DNA of 64,000 bases from assembly GCF_001730525.1 (NCBI RefSeq), contig NZ_MDFN01000007.1, positions 86,244-150,243 on the forward strand, given 5' to 3'. This DNA comes from Arcticibacter eurypsychrophilus (GTDB taxonomy: Bacteria; Bacteroidota; Bacteroidia; Sphingobacteriales; Sphingobacteriaceae). A program made the translations under genes and the position numbers. Numbering within the stretch: the first letter of the stretch is position 1; each line of letters begins with the position of its first letter. Shown here one piece after another: positions 28,093-37,834 of the stretch. The notes beneath the pieces were generated by a model, which ran no database searches, was not told where the DNA came from, and saw nothing but the letters and a program-made list of their open reading frames with translations.

Positions 28093-28671
28093 ATGGAATT
28101 GGATTATTTAGACAGCGTTAAAAAGCAATTTTCTTATTACAAGATGCTGGGTGATAAAACGTTCAGTCAGCTTTCAGATGAGCAGCTTTTTTGGCAATAT
28201 CATTCAGAAAGTAACAGCATCGCCATGATTGTAAAACATTTGAGCGGAAATATGTTGTCGCGCTGGACTGACTTCATGAGTTCTGATGGTGAAAAGAGCT
28301 GGCGACATAGGGAGTCGGAGTTCGATAATGATATTCAAAGTCGTGAGGAACTGTTAATTAAATGGAACGAGGGCTGGTCATGCCTGTTTAATACGCTAGA
28401 TTTACTGAAGGATACCGATTTAGATCATATGGTGTATATTAGAAACATGGGGCACACCGTTATGGAAGCGATAAACAGGCAATTGGCTCATTACCCTTAT
28501 CATATTGGTCAAATTGTATTTATAGGCAAAATGGCTTGTAATGAAAGCTGGCTTTCGTTGTCTATACCTAAAGGGAAATCTGCAGATTACAATGCGGACA
28601 AGTTCTCACAAACTAAACATAAGGAGCATTTTACGGATGAGTTTTTAAATAGGCTCAACGATCAAAGTTAA
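28093..28671 (+). CDS. DUF1572 (DinB-like) protein
   Basis: 192-residue cytoplasmic four-helix-bundle protein of the DUF1572/DinB group. Marks are YYKMLGDKTFSQLSDEQLFW, MIVKHLSGNMLSRWTDF and AHYPYHIGQIVFIGK, whose histidines would hold a metal. The function is not known. I take ATG at 28093; the TTG at 28063 adds ten unsupported residues. lspA follows after eight bases. Confidence 0.85.
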   Translation: MELDYLDSVKKQFSYYKMLGDKTFSQLSDEQLFWQYHSESNSIAMIVKHLSGNMLSRWTDFMSSDGEKSWRHRESEFDNDIQSREELLIKWNEGWSCLFNTLDLLKDTDLDHMVYIRNMGHTVMEAINRQLAHYPYHIGQIVFIGKMACNESWLSLSIPKGKSADYNADKFSQTKHKEHFTDEFLNRLNDQS

Positions 28672-28679
28672 AAACAGAG

Positions 28680-29189
28680 ATGAGGTTGAAAAAAGGGATA
28701 CGAAATTTGATGATAGTGCTGATCATCGCATGTAATATTGGTTGCGACCAGATTTCGAAGACTATAGTACGGGAAGAAGTTGATTATAACGAAAACATAA
28801 CATTGATAACACGTTTTCTAACACTTACTAAAATAGAAAATTCAGGTGCTTTTTTAAGTGTGGGTGATTCTCTCCCATTTGTAGTTCGGTTTGTTGTATT
28901 GTCATTGATTCCGCTAATTGCCCTTGGTGCCGGTTTGTACATCGTTTTAACACGAATTAGTATGAAGAGACCTATTGTTATCGGTATTTGCTTTGTGATA
29001 GGGGGAGGCATCGGTAATCTGTACGACCGGATGTTATATGGCTCGGTAACTGATTTTCTTCATATGGATTTCGTGTTGTTTAAAACGGGGATCTTTAATA
29101 TGGCGGATGTGTCAATCATGATTGGGATATTAACCATTATGATTTTTACTTATATAGCAAAAAACAAGAGGGTGCAGTATCAAAGATAA
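28680..29189 (+). CDS. lspA: Lipoprotein signal peptidase (signal peptidase II)
   Basis: 169-residue inner-membrane aspartyl protease that cleaves prolipoproteins before the lipid-modified cysteine. Four hydrophobic helices are visible. The conserved motifs NSGAFLS, GNLYDR and FNMADV are present, giving the catalytic aspartates at residues 116 and 143. The first helix also contains a Cys in NIGCDQ, which is normal for the family's CDQ block. The many lipoproteins in this window (SusD, FGE, ice-binding protein, CzcB-like adaptor) depend on this activity. Confidence 0.93.
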   Translation: MRLKKGIRNLMIVLIIACNIGCDQISKTIVREEVDYNENITLITRFLTLTKIENSGAFLSVGDSLPFVVRFVVLSLIPLIALGAGLYIVLTRISMKRPIVIGICFVIGGGIGNLYDRMLYGSVTDFLHMDFVLFKTGIFNMADVSIMIGILTIMIFTYIAKNKRVQYQR

Positions 29190-29253
29190 ATTTGCTATAT
29201 CTGAAATTGACAATTCCTGTCTAGCTTCTGGTGTCAACCAATGGCCTGAAGCA

Positions 29254-29296
29254 AAAACCCCGGTTATGTTTTCTTTTGAAACATAACCGGGGTTTT
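29254..29296. terminator. Bidirectional terminator between lspA and 29312 gene
   Basis: A perfect 17-base stem (29254-29270 with 29280-29296) with A/T tracts at both ends lies between two convergent genes and should terminate both. Confidence 0.9.
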
Positions 29297-29311
29297 AAAA
29301 TACTGTAATAT

Positions 29312-29845
29312 TTATCTTTTACCTTGATTACCGTTTTTGTTGTTTTTTTGTCCTTTAGCCTTTGTGTTGTTATGAGCTGGGGATGTTTTGACCGTTTGCT
29401 TAACCGTTCTGTGCGAGGTTATATTTTTTTGTGAGGTTGCTCTCTTTTGTGGTGTTGCATTTCCTCTGTGATCTCTAAGTGAATTTTGTGCACCTTTCTT
29501 ATTTTTAAAAGAGCTGTATTTGCCGAGATGATTTCCATGGTTTAAATAAGGCTTTTTTGTATTCATCACTACTTTGTAGGAATTATACATATCATGGCCT
29601 CTATATCTCGCAGGCAGGCTATTTCTCCAAACCCAATTATTGTTTTCCTGATAAATATATTGTTTTGAAGGAACATAGTAATACATATCCATATCAGGTA
29701 AATAGTAATAATCTACGTGGTTATAACCAGTGGGACCCCATTCTGGTTGTGATGCAAGATTAATGTTTACGTTTATCTGAGCTTCTGACTGTAAACTTCC
29801 AAAACTTAATAATCCCAGTAGGGATGCAAATAATAACTTTTTCAT
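29312..29845 (-). CDS. Exported Lys/Asn-rich basic protein, unknown function
   Basis: 177-residue exported protein: signal peptide to about residue 22 (SEAQ), a tyrosine-rich part (NHVDYYYLPDMDMYYYVPSKQ) and a C-terminal half very rich in Lys, Asn, Thr and Gly with almost no hydrophobic residues. I do not recognise a named family, though the DYYYLPDMDMYY pattern is common in Bacteroidota exported proteins. The basic tail suggests binding to polyanions or cell-surface polymers; this is conjecture. Monocistronic with a shared terminator. Confidence 0.7.
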   Translation of the reverse strand: MKKLLFASLLGLLSFGSLQSEAQINVNINLASQPEWGPTGYNHVDYYYLPDMDMYYYVPSKQYIYQENNNWVWRNSLPARYRGHDMYNSYKVVMNTKKPYLNHGNHLGKYSSFKNKKGAQNSLRDHRGNATPQKRATSQKNITSHRTVKQTVKTSPAHNNTKAKGQKNNKNGNQGKR

Positions 29846-30056
29846 TTGTTCTAATTTGGATAGATAAGTTCAAAGCACATGCCATCAAATGATTGATGAG
29901 ACACTTGCCGACGTATGGAACCCTGGCGGTAATGAAAGAGTCTGGTCTACCGACTAATAGGGATGAAATAATATTTTGAGACTGTGTAGTTTTATTCGAT
30001 TTTACTCATTGTGAGTATAATAGTGGGCAGTTTACTTAGTTGAATCAATACACACT

Positions 30057-30353
30057 TTACAAGCTATGCGTTTTAATATGATTCAGGGTTTTGATTAAAT
30101 CTTTTATTTTGGTAGGGTTTAACTTCTTTTCTTTAGCTTTTTGAATGGCTTTACTTTGCATGTACTTTGCTTCTTCATACATGTTTAAGCGATAGAGCAG
30201 ATGCGCATAGGTATCATAACTATAATATGAAGGTTCTATGGCCAGCGAACGTCTACACCAGGAAATAGCTTTTAAGAGGTGGTTTTCATTTTTTGTTCCT
30301 AATATATAAAAATCCCATGCAGCATTATTCAATGTGACGGATAAAGGCTTCAT
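30057..30353 (-). pseudogene. C-terminal TPR fragment, probably of a redoxin-type protein
   Basis: 98 codons encoding a TPR-like end (LNNAAWDFYI, SWCRRSLAIEPSYYSYDTYAHLLYRLNMYEEAKYMQSKAIQKA). This pattern is typical of the C-terminal repeat of Bacteroidota thioredoxin-like/TPR proteins, whose N-terminal part is absent. The reading frame enters from the istA relic and the first ~7 residues come from the IS sequence in another frame, so the ATG at 30353 is accidental. It is best read as the surviving tail of a gene lost by an IS-associated deletion. Alternatively it may be translated as a short TPR protein. Confidence 0.65.
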
Positions 30354-30764
30354 TTACTGCCTTAATGGTTTTACTGATATGATCGCATAAGGTGGTATAG
30401 CTGATGTGATGACCTGCACTGTGCAGCTTTTCAAGGATATCGATCCGCTTCAATTGCAGCTTTGCCCGACCATCCTGACATTTAACGGTATTTTCTTCCA
30501 GGTAATTTCCGATCAGTAGAAGCACTTCCTCTGTCAGGCGTCGCTTTGAGCGGTGCGAACTGTTGTATACAGAACCGGTGCGTATATACTGATTAGCAAG
30601 GAGGATGGCTTATCCTGGCCGCTTAAAGGGGAGGATTTGAACAGCTCATATTCCGCTATCCGGTACCTTACTGTCAATCGGTGAATATGAAGCTTCTTTG
30701 CTATTTTTCGCTGACTTAACCCTTCACGGTAATAAAGTAATATAATCTGATGATTTGTCTCCAA
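30325..30764 (-). pseudogene. istA: IS21-type transposase IstA N-terminal relic, frameshifted
   Basis: Two adjacent minus-strand frames encode the start of an IS21-family IstA. The first (30764 to 30534) begins METNHQIILLYYREGLSQRKIAKKL with a helix-turn-helix and runs out of frame after PSSLLIS. The second (to 30325) continues with LTEEVLLLIGNYLEENTV and ISYTTLCDHI. Reading continues if one base is restored near 30590. The gene stops at AFIRHIE, before the DDE catalytic domain, where TPR-fragment sequence begins. So istA is truncated and dead, and istB is missing. Confidence 0.75.
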
Positions 30765-30781
30765 TCTAACATGAATTTGCT

Positions 30782-30890
30782 CCCTTTAGTGTATTCTAAA
30801 GGGACGCTTTGTTCCTTGTTATGTGGTACAATTTTCAACCGGATATTGGTACACTTTTCAATTGGTATATACAACTGGTATAGAGATATT
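30782..30890 (-). mobile_element. IS21-like left end with terminal repeats
   Basis: Upstream of the istA relic, two near-identical 16-mers occur with a 23-base period: TGGTACAATTTTCAAC (30824-30839) and TGGTACACTTTTCAAT (30847-30862). A partial third copy starts near 30863. IS21 elements carry such multiple terminal repeats as transposase sites. A perfect hairpin CCCTTTAG-6-CTAAAGGG (30782-30803) sits just before the istA start. The outer tip is probably near 30880; the right end is not found. Confidence 0.55.
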
Positions 30891-31210
30891 AAAAAAATTA
30901 AAGGGTAAATGATTCTTTAACAGTTTTGTTTCTTTCGTAATAATGCGTGAGATAACATAATAATAAAATAATTAAACTATTTTGTCTATAAGTTTTGTAT
31001 TCTATTATCCAAGTATATATATTTGAAAAAATATATAGTAAATAATGGTCGGAATATTACGTATTATACTTCTTAAATTGACCCTTCCTCTTTTTAAATC
31101 CATAGGAATGTCAATTTATTATTACAGCAGACTTTGCTTATATTCAGTTGAAAAGATTGGTTTTGAGCTTAATTTGGGGGGGACTAATGTGTTGTAGTTC
31201 ATCGTAAAAA

Positions 31211-31235
31211 AGGGAAGCACTTGGAGTGCTTCCCT
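31211..31235 (-). terminator. Orphan minus-strand intrinsic terminator
   Basis: A perfect 11-base stem (31211-31221 with 31225-31235) with a three-base loop is followed on the minus strand by a run of six T. It is a good terminator only for leftward transcription, yet no leftward gene lies immediately to its right. It may be left from a displaced gene or may block antisense transcription; on the plus strand it would form a hairpin just before the SusC start. Confidence 0.6.
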
Positions 31236-31246
31236 AGGAAAAATTA

Positions 31247-34200
31247 ATGAATCAGGCATTCAATTGGAGTTGTCACCTGTTTCCATCAATCATTCTAACC
31301 TTAATCAAAAGTATGCAAAATTTTGAAAAAGCCAAGCAGGCATTCTATGCCCTGGCTTTGCAAAACGTATTGTTATTTTTTTATTCAACAAGCAAAATAA
31401 AGATATCGCCCGAAGGCAATAAAAAATACCCTAAACAAAGTAAATTAATATCAAAAGCCTTAGTTAACCGCATTAAATTCATGGTGTTGTTAATTTATTT
31501 AATGCCCAATCTTACTTGGGCACAGCAAACACAACCATTAATCAACTCTACGTTGGTAGGTAAAGTTGTTGATGCCCGAACTAAGGAAATACTGCCAGGT
31601 GCTACCGTAGCCATTAAGGGTACCACACATAAAGTATCTGTGGATTCTGACGGCAAGTTCAGCTTTGTAACCGGACAAAATTTTCTTATACATTAATTAT
31701 AAGTTATTTAGGTTACAAAACTTTAGAGTTTGTAGCTAATGGAAGTCCCGTTACAATACAACTTCAGGAAGCGGTTAATGAAATGGATCAAGTGATTGTG
31801 GTCGGTTACGGCACGCAGAAAAAAGTTAATCTGACAGGTTCAATAGCAAGTCTGGATCAAAAGGTACTTGCCAATCGTCCGATTACTAACTCCACCCAGG
31901 CCTTACAAAACCTTCCTGGAGTATTCACTAATCAAACCAAGGGGAGGCCAGGTGCAGATGCAGCAACCATTCGTATTCGTGGTGTTAGCACGCTGAATAA
32001 TAGTAATCCATTAGTATTGGTTGATGGAATAGAATTCCCCTTGGGGGATGTAAATCCAAATGATATAGAAAGTATATCCGTTTTGAAAGATGCAGCATCC
32101 AGTTCTATTTATGGAAATCGTGCCGCTAATGGCGTAATACTGGTAAAAACAAAAACAGGAAAACGGGGGGCTTTTCGCCTGGATTACAATTTTTACACCG
32201 GTAATCAACGCGCAACGCAATTTCCCGATGTGGTTACTAATTCCGTAGAATATATGGAAGGTAAAAATAGAGCACTGGCTAATGAAGGCAAACCGCCTGA
32301 AAGCTCACAAGCTTTAATTGATGAGTATAAAGCAGGTACTGATCCCTTCATTTACCCTAACACAAACTGGTTTGATGAGATGTTTCAAACCGCTCCATTA
32401 CAAGAACATAATCTACGTCTTTCTGGCGGATCAGAAAAAACAGCATTCTCTGTTTCGCTTGGTTATCTCAATCAGGATGGGATCATGATCCAAACCAGCG
32501 GAAAACGATATTCCTTAAATACAAACGTCAGTTCCGACATTACAAAAAATCTTAAGATTGGAGCCAGTGTAGTGGGTAACTTCTGGACCAATCGAGAAAG
32601 CGCTTATACGGCAGATGAAGGTAATGGCGAAGGCGGATTGATGGGTTTAATTTACCGTGGGCTACCGATGCAAACTCCTTATGCACAAGATGGAAACTAT
32701 GCCGATCAATGGATCAGGGTTCCTGGTCATAATTTCTTTCGTAACCCGGTTGCACTCTCCAATGAAGGGTTTAGGAAGAATAACCAGTACAGAAGTTTAG
32801 CTAATTTATTCGCCGAAGTTCTGCTTCCTTTTAATATCAGATACAAGACAACCATAGCGGCTAATCTTTTATACGGCATTGAAAAATTCTCTTACCCTCA
32901 AATCTATCTCACCAATACCAAGACAGGAGTTGTGAGCCCGATTGGTAATACACCCCTGAGAGGATTAAGGCAAACGAGTCAGAATAATATCAATCTAACC
33001 AATTACCATACCGTTAATTGGGATCATAAGTTGGACAAACATACTTTAGGACTTCTTGGAGGATTTAGTATAGAGTCCTTTAATGATGGAAATTTTTCTG
33101 CCTATAACCAGGGATATTTAGGAAATGAACTGACGGAGTTAAATGCAGGCAGTACATCTCCCCAAGTTTCAGGAACTTCAGCTCAAACCAAATTGATCTC
33201 TTATTTTGGTCGTCTGAATTACAATTTTTCGGAGAAGTACCTATTTGAAGCCAATGCCCGATACGATGGTACTTCACGGTTTGCAAAAGGAAATCGCTGG
33301 GGTTTCTTTCCTTCCTTTTCAGCAGGGTGGCGTCTAAGTGAAGAAGATTTTCTTAAAGATAGCAGGTCACTGAGCAATCTTAAAATTCGCGCCTCGTATG
33401 GTAAGTTAGGTAACCAGTCAATAGCCTTAGGTAATCAGTCAGTTGCCCTGTTTAGTTATGTAGATGCCATTTCACTGGGTCAGAATTACAGTTTCAACGG
33501 AAACATAGTAAGTGGAGCCGCAATCACACAGGTAAGTGATCCGAATATTACCTGGGAGACCACAACGATGTCGGATATAGGTCTGGATGCAAGCTTTTTT
33601 AATAGCAGTCTTTCTTTTGAACTGGATTGGTTTGACAAAAAAACTTCTAATATTTTAAGGCAGATTAGCATCCCTGCACAGGTTGGAAACTTAGGAGGGC
33701 CAATTCAGAATATAGGTTCGGTATCTAATAAAGGAATTGAAATATCTCTGGGGTATAAGAATATGATCAATCAATTCAGGTATAATATAGACGCAAACAT
33801 AACCTACCTTGAGAACAAGGTAATTGACGTGAGAGGTCAGAAGTACTACAGTGGAAACACTATTGTTCAAGAAGGCTCTGCAATTGATTCCTTCTTCGGG
33901 TTGCAGGCTGTAGGTATATTCCAAACTGCCGAAGAAGTTCAAAATCATCCTTTTCAAAATATAGGAACTGTGCCTGGTGACTTAAAATACAGGGATATTG
34001 ATGGGAATAATATCATTGATAATAATGACAGAGTCGTTATTGGAAACAGCATTCCTAAATATACCTATGGGTTTTCCTTAGGAGCAGGCTATAAAAACTT
34101 TGATTTCAGTGCTATATTTCAGGGTTTATATGATGTTGATACGTACTTAACAGGAAATCTTGCTCAGCCGTATAAGAACGGAGCGGGTGTTACGCAGGAT

Positions 34201-34536
34201 TGGTTAGCAGAATCGTGGACACCTGAAAATCTAAATGCAAGTCTGCCACGGCTTACCACCTCAAATGGGTATCCACAAAACTTTCAAACATCAAGTTTCT
34301 GGGTGCGCGATGCTTCTTATTTACGATTAAAAAACATTCAGCTGGGCTATTCTTTTCCAAAGAAACTGCTGGCGAAGACGGGAATAAGCCAGCTTAAGGT
34401 GTTCGTAAATGCGCAGAACTATTTGACCTTTACCGATTTTAAATTTAGTGACCCGGAAAGAAATCTTACCCGGGGAGATCTCATTGAATACCCGAATGCA
34501 AAAAGCATTACAGCCGGTGTAAATGTTTCATTTTAA
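31247..34536 (+). pseudogene. SusC/RagA TonB-dependent receptor, frameshifted
   Basis: Outer-membrane SusC-type glycan transporter split into two frames. The 5' part (31247-31696) holds the signal peptide and carboxypeptidase-like domain (LVGKVVDARTKEILPGATV), then ends soon after TGQNFL. The 3' part resumes as SYLGYKTLEFV and continues through the plug (QVIVVGYGTQKKVNLTGS, NPLVLVDGIEFP) to the barrel end SITAGVNVSF. Restoring one base in the A4T4 stretch near 31677-31684 joins the parts. Either it is a recent inactivating mutation or an assembly error in a homopolymer. The rest is intact and SusD follows, which favours error or very recent loss. Start is uncertain (31247 or 31313). Confidence 0.85.
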
Positions 34537-34549
34537 CAGAAAAATCCAA

Positions 34550-36070
34550 ATGAAAAAATATAGTTTAATACTACTCATTCTATTCTCCCTAACGGCCTGC
34601 AAGGATTCTTTCCTAGATGTTACGCCAACTGACCGTTTTACTCAGAGTACGTTTTGGAACACAAAGGAACAGGGGGAAGCAGCTTTAAATGCTACCTATG
34701 CTGTTTTAATCAATACAAATTCGAACTATTCTGCCCGCAATGCAGTTTACCTGGATGCGTTAACTCCTAATACCTATCAATACAATGCGGATGAAAACGT
34801 AATTTCAAGGGGGCTTCATAATGCCGCAACCGGTACATTTAATACAGTTTGGAATGCCAGCTATTTGGGTATTGGAAGAGCGAATAATTTCCTGGCCAAC
34901 ATTGATAAAGTGACCATGGACGAAGCGCTAAAAAACCGATATAAAGCAGAAGCTAAATTTCTCCGTGCATTATATTATTTCCCATTATGGAATCTGTACG
35001 GAGGTGCACCTCTTATCACTGAAGCCACAAACTATGAAAAACAAGCATCTCTACCCAGAAATACAGCAGAAGAAGTACTGGCACAAATTCTGAAGGATCT
35101 GGATGACGCAGCTTTAAATGATGTTCTGCCTTCCAGTTATACCGGAGCAGATAAGGGACGGGTTACACGAGGAGCGGTACAAGCCTTCAAAGCGCGCATA
35201 TTACTTTATGCAGGGCGATGGGAAGAGGCAGCGGCAGCAGCAAAAAAGGTGATTGACTCCAAAGTGTATAGTCTTTTTCCCGACTATAGAGGGTTATTTT
35301 ACCTTGAAAACGAAGGGAACTCAGAAGTGATTTTTGATGTACAATATAAATTCCCTGAATTTGCCCACTCACTGGATGTAAGTTTAGACCAGCAACTCGG
35401 TACTGCACCGCTTCCAACTCTCGTAAATGATTATTACGCAACAGATGGAAAGCCAATTTTAAGTTCCGCTATTTATAATCCCGCCAAACCTTATGACAAC
35501 CGGGATTCTCGTCTTCAAGCTACAGTAATCTTACCAGGAACAACATTTAAAGGTGCTGTAGTAACGGATATACAATATCCAAGTACAGGCTATGGTCAGA
35601 AGAAGTATACCATTTTCAAGGATAACGAAAAGCCAACCATCGTTCCAACTAGTGGCACTTCAGAACTGAATTATATCTTGCTTCGTTATGCAGATGTGTT
35701 ATTAATGTATGCAGAAGCCATAAACGAAGCATCAGGTGTAAACAGTGCACTATCAGCAGCAGCCGCTATTAATTTAGTGCGCGCCAGGGTTAAAATGCCT
35801 GATTTGGCAATCGGTTTGACAAAGGAGCAATTGCGTGAAGAAATAAGACATGAGCGTAGGATTGAATTGGCAGGAGAGGGATTTTATTATTACGATATTC
35901 TCCGCTGGAAAATTGCCGAACAAGTTTTAAACACGGACGTGTATAACAGCAAAGGAGCAAGAATTGATAATCGCAGTTTTAATGCAAGTCGTGATTATTT
36001 ATGGCCTATTCCTTCAATTGCCATACAAAATAATCCGGCTTTAACTCAAAATCCTAATTACGGTAAATAA
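34550..36070 (+). CDS. SusD/RagB family outer-membrane lipoprotein
   Basis: Surface glycan-binding lipoprotein of the SusD family, 506 residues, partner lid of the SusC channel. A short signal with lipobox SLTAC puts the lipidated cysteine at residue 17, followed by KDSFLDVTPTDRF. The TPR-like helices (YKAEAKFLRALYYFPLWNLYGGAPL) and the C-terminal LREEIRHERRIELAGEGFYYYDILRWK match the family. I start at ATG 34550; the upstream ATG at 34523 overlaps the SusC end. It directly follows SusC and precedes a sulfatase, suggesting a sulfated ligand. Confidence 0.92.
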   Translation: MKKYSLILLILFSLTACKDSFLDVTPTDRFTQSTFWNTKEQGEAALNATYAVLINTNSNYSARNAVYLDALTPNTYQYNADENVISRGLHNAATGTFNTVWNASYLGIGRANNFLANIDKVTMDEALKNRYKAEAKFLRALYYFPLWNLYGGAPLITEATNYEKQASLPRNTAEEVLAQILKDLDDAALNDVLPSSYTGADKGRVTRGAVQAFKARILLYAGRWEEAAAAAKKVIDSKVYSLFPDYRGLFYLENEGNSEVIFDVQYKFPEFAHSLDVSLDQQLGTAPLPTLVNDYYATDGKPILSSAIYNPAKPYDNRDSRLQATVILPGTTFKGAVVTDIQYPSTGYGQKKYTIFKDNEKPTIVPTSGTSELNYILLRYADVLLMYAEAINEASGVNSALSAAAAINLVRARVKMPDLAIGLTKEQLREEIRHERRIELAGEGFYYYDILRWKIAEQVLNTDVYNSKGARIDNRSFNASRDYLWPIPSIAIQNNPALTQNPNYGK

Positions 36071-36081
36071 ATTTAGATCAC

Positions 36082-37503
36082 ATGAAAAAGTATTTTTATT
36101 CATTAATCCTCTCTGGTTTATTATTTCCATGGAAAGTGTTTGCTCAAACCAATAAGCAAAAGCAGCCAAATATTATCTTTATTCTGGCAGATGACCTTGG
36201 ATATGGTAACTTAACTAGTTACAATAAAAATTCACCCATTCCAACCCCCAATATTGACCGTTTAGCTAAAGAGGGAACTAAGTTCACCCGGTTTTATTCA
36301 GGCAATACCGTTTGTGCTCCTTCAAGATGCGCATTAATGACGGGCTTGAATATGGGCCATGCATGGGTACGAGGGAACAGTAAAGGCAAAGACGGTACAG
36401 GTGCTTTAAGGCCTCAGGACACCACAATAGCCCAACGCCTTCAGAAGAATGGTTATGTCACAGGCATGTTCGGGAAATGGGGATTAGGTGATGAAGAAAC
36501 TTTAGGTGCACCACACCTGAAAGGATTTAATGAATTTTATGGATATCTTGATCAGGCTCATGCTCATGATTATTATACCACACGATTATATGAGATCAGG
36601 AATAATAAAACACAAAAGGTTCCGGTAGATAGTGCCGACTATACACAGGATTTAATTCTGAATAAGGCCTTAGGGTTTTTAAAATCGCATAAAAATGAGC
36701 CTTTCTTTCTGTACCTGCCTTTCACGCTGCCACATGCAGAACTAAGGGTACCCGATGCCCTTTTAAAGAAGTTTCAAAATGCCGATGGAAGCAGTAAGTT
36801 GAGTCCTGAAACGCCATTTCTGAAAAAAGGCAATTATGATAGTCAGGCACAACCACATGCTGCCTTCGCGGCTATGGTATCAAAACTAGACGCTGACGTT
36901 GGTCGTGTCCTTGAATTAGTAAAGCAACTGGGCTTAGATGACAATACCTACATTTTCTTTACAAGTGATAATGGTCCGCACAAAGAAGGAGGGGGTGATC
37001 CTGAATTCTTTGATAGTAATGGCCCTTTACGAGGTATAAAAAGAGATCTTTATGAAGGAGGAATCCGGGTCCCTTTGCTGGTTAGGGCACCTGGTAAAGT
37101 TCCCGCCGGTAATGTAAGTAATATACCATGGGCCTTTTGGGATATTCTTCCCACTGTAGGGCAGCTCACTTCTACTCCCAATCCTTCCGGAATTGATGGT
37201 ATCTCATTTACTTCCGCATTGGCAGGAAAAGAGCAGGCTAAACAGCATGAATACCTATACTGGCAATTTAATGAAGGCGGCTTGAAGGAAGCATTGACTC
37301 AGGGAGACTGGAAGCTGGTGCGTTTTAAAAGTCAGGGTAAACCCGAAGTCCTTGAATTATATAATCTAAAGGATGATATTGGAGAAAAAATTGATCTGGC
37401 AGAAAGGAATCCAGGTGAATTGAAAACCCTCAAGGCCCTACTTCTAAAAGCTAAAACACCATCTGAAAACAAAACCTTTGATTGGTCAGATCAGGAGTTA
37501 TAA
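36082..37503 (+). CDS. Arylsulfatase-like type I sulfatase
   Basis: Exported 473-residue type I sulfatase. A signal peptide (ending near FAQ) precedes the metal site ADDLGYGNL, the maturation motif CAPSR with Cys78 (to be converted to formylglycine), the GMFGKWGLGD block and the SDNGPHKEGGG block with catalytic residues. Cysteine rather than serine type fits an FGE, and an FGE gene lies downstream. It should remove sulfate esters from a glycan taken up or bound by the SusC/SusD pair. Subfamily not assigned. It starts 11 bases after SusD, so it belongs to the same operon. Confidence 0.92.
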   Translation: MKKYFYSLILSGLLFPWKVFAQTNKQKQPNIIFILADDLGYGNLTSYNKNSPIPTPNIDRLAKEGTKFTRFYSGNTVCAPSRCALMTGLNMGHAWVRGNSKGKDGTGALRPQDTTIAQRLQKNGYVTGMFGKWGLGDEETLGAPHLKGFNEFYGYLDQAHAHDYYTTRLYEIRNNKTQKVPVDSADYTQDLILNKALGFLKSHKNEPFFLYLPFTLPHAELRVPDALLKKFQNADGSSKLSPETPFLKKGNYDSQAQPHAAFAAMVSKLDADVGRVLELVKQLGLDDNTYIFFTSDNGPHKEGGGDPEFFDSNGPLRGIKRDLYEGGIRVPLLVRAPGKVPAGNVSNIPWAFWDILPTVGQLTSTPNPSGIDGISFTSALAGKEQAKQHEYLYWQFNEGGLKEALTQGDWKLVRFKSQGKPEVLELYNLKDDIGEKIDLAERNPGELKTLKALLLKAKTPSENKTFDWSDQEL

Positions 37504-37555
37504 CAAAAACAGCTCTTTTAAAAAAGGAAAATAACTAGGATAAGTGTTCGTTAAC

Positions 37556-37705
37556 ATGCGTTATATGAAGTTAAACAAATTATCATTTATATTCGTATTA
37601 ACGGTTTATTTTAAGGTATTGTCTCAAAGTCATAAAGAAAAACCAAACTTAGTAACTGAAATTAACACACTTAACCTTGATCAATTAGCCTCTATTGGGG
37701 TGTAA
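37556..37705 (+). pseudogene. Relic of a second sulfatase, N-terminus only
   Basis: A 49-codon frame begins with a signal peptide (KLSFIFVLTVYFKVLSQ), then KEKPNLV, then TLNLDQLASIGV and a stop. In sulfatases KPNxV starts the first strand and TPNxDxLAxxGV follows about 30 residues later; the intact neighbour reads KQPNIIF and TPNIDRLAKEGT. Here the intervening metal-binding part has been deleted and everything after is missing. This is therefore probably the stub of a decayed sulfatase, not a small exported protein. The segments are short, so chance resemblance is possible. Confidence 0.5.
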
Positions 37706-37734
37706 AAACAAACAAAGTAAAATAGTAATGGTAA

Positions 37735-37805
37735 AGTCGCGTGTCCGAGAGGTTAGGAATGGGTCTGCAAAACCTGGTACGGTAGTTCGAATCTACCCGC
37801 GACGT
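37735..37805 (+). tRNA. tRNA-Cys (anticodon GCA)
   Basis: Folds as a cloverleaf of about 71 bases. T-arm GGTAG/CTACC with loop TTCGAAT is perfect. The anticodon loop CTGCAAA (37765-37771) gives GCA and has a five-pair stem with two wobbles. The D arm is TCC/GGA with a nine-base loop. The discriminator base is U, the main cysteine identity base. The acceptor pairs in six positions but the first pair would be A-G (37735 with 37804), which is unusual. CCA is not encoded. It lies between the sulfatase relic and the FGE gene, same strand. Confidence 0.72.
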
Positions 37806-37834
37806 CTTTATAAAACAATACATCTCTAAAGAAT

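Noticed and set aside
30325..30764. Two small frames as independent hypothetical genes
   Set aside because: They read as one continuous IstA N-terminus once a single base is restored.
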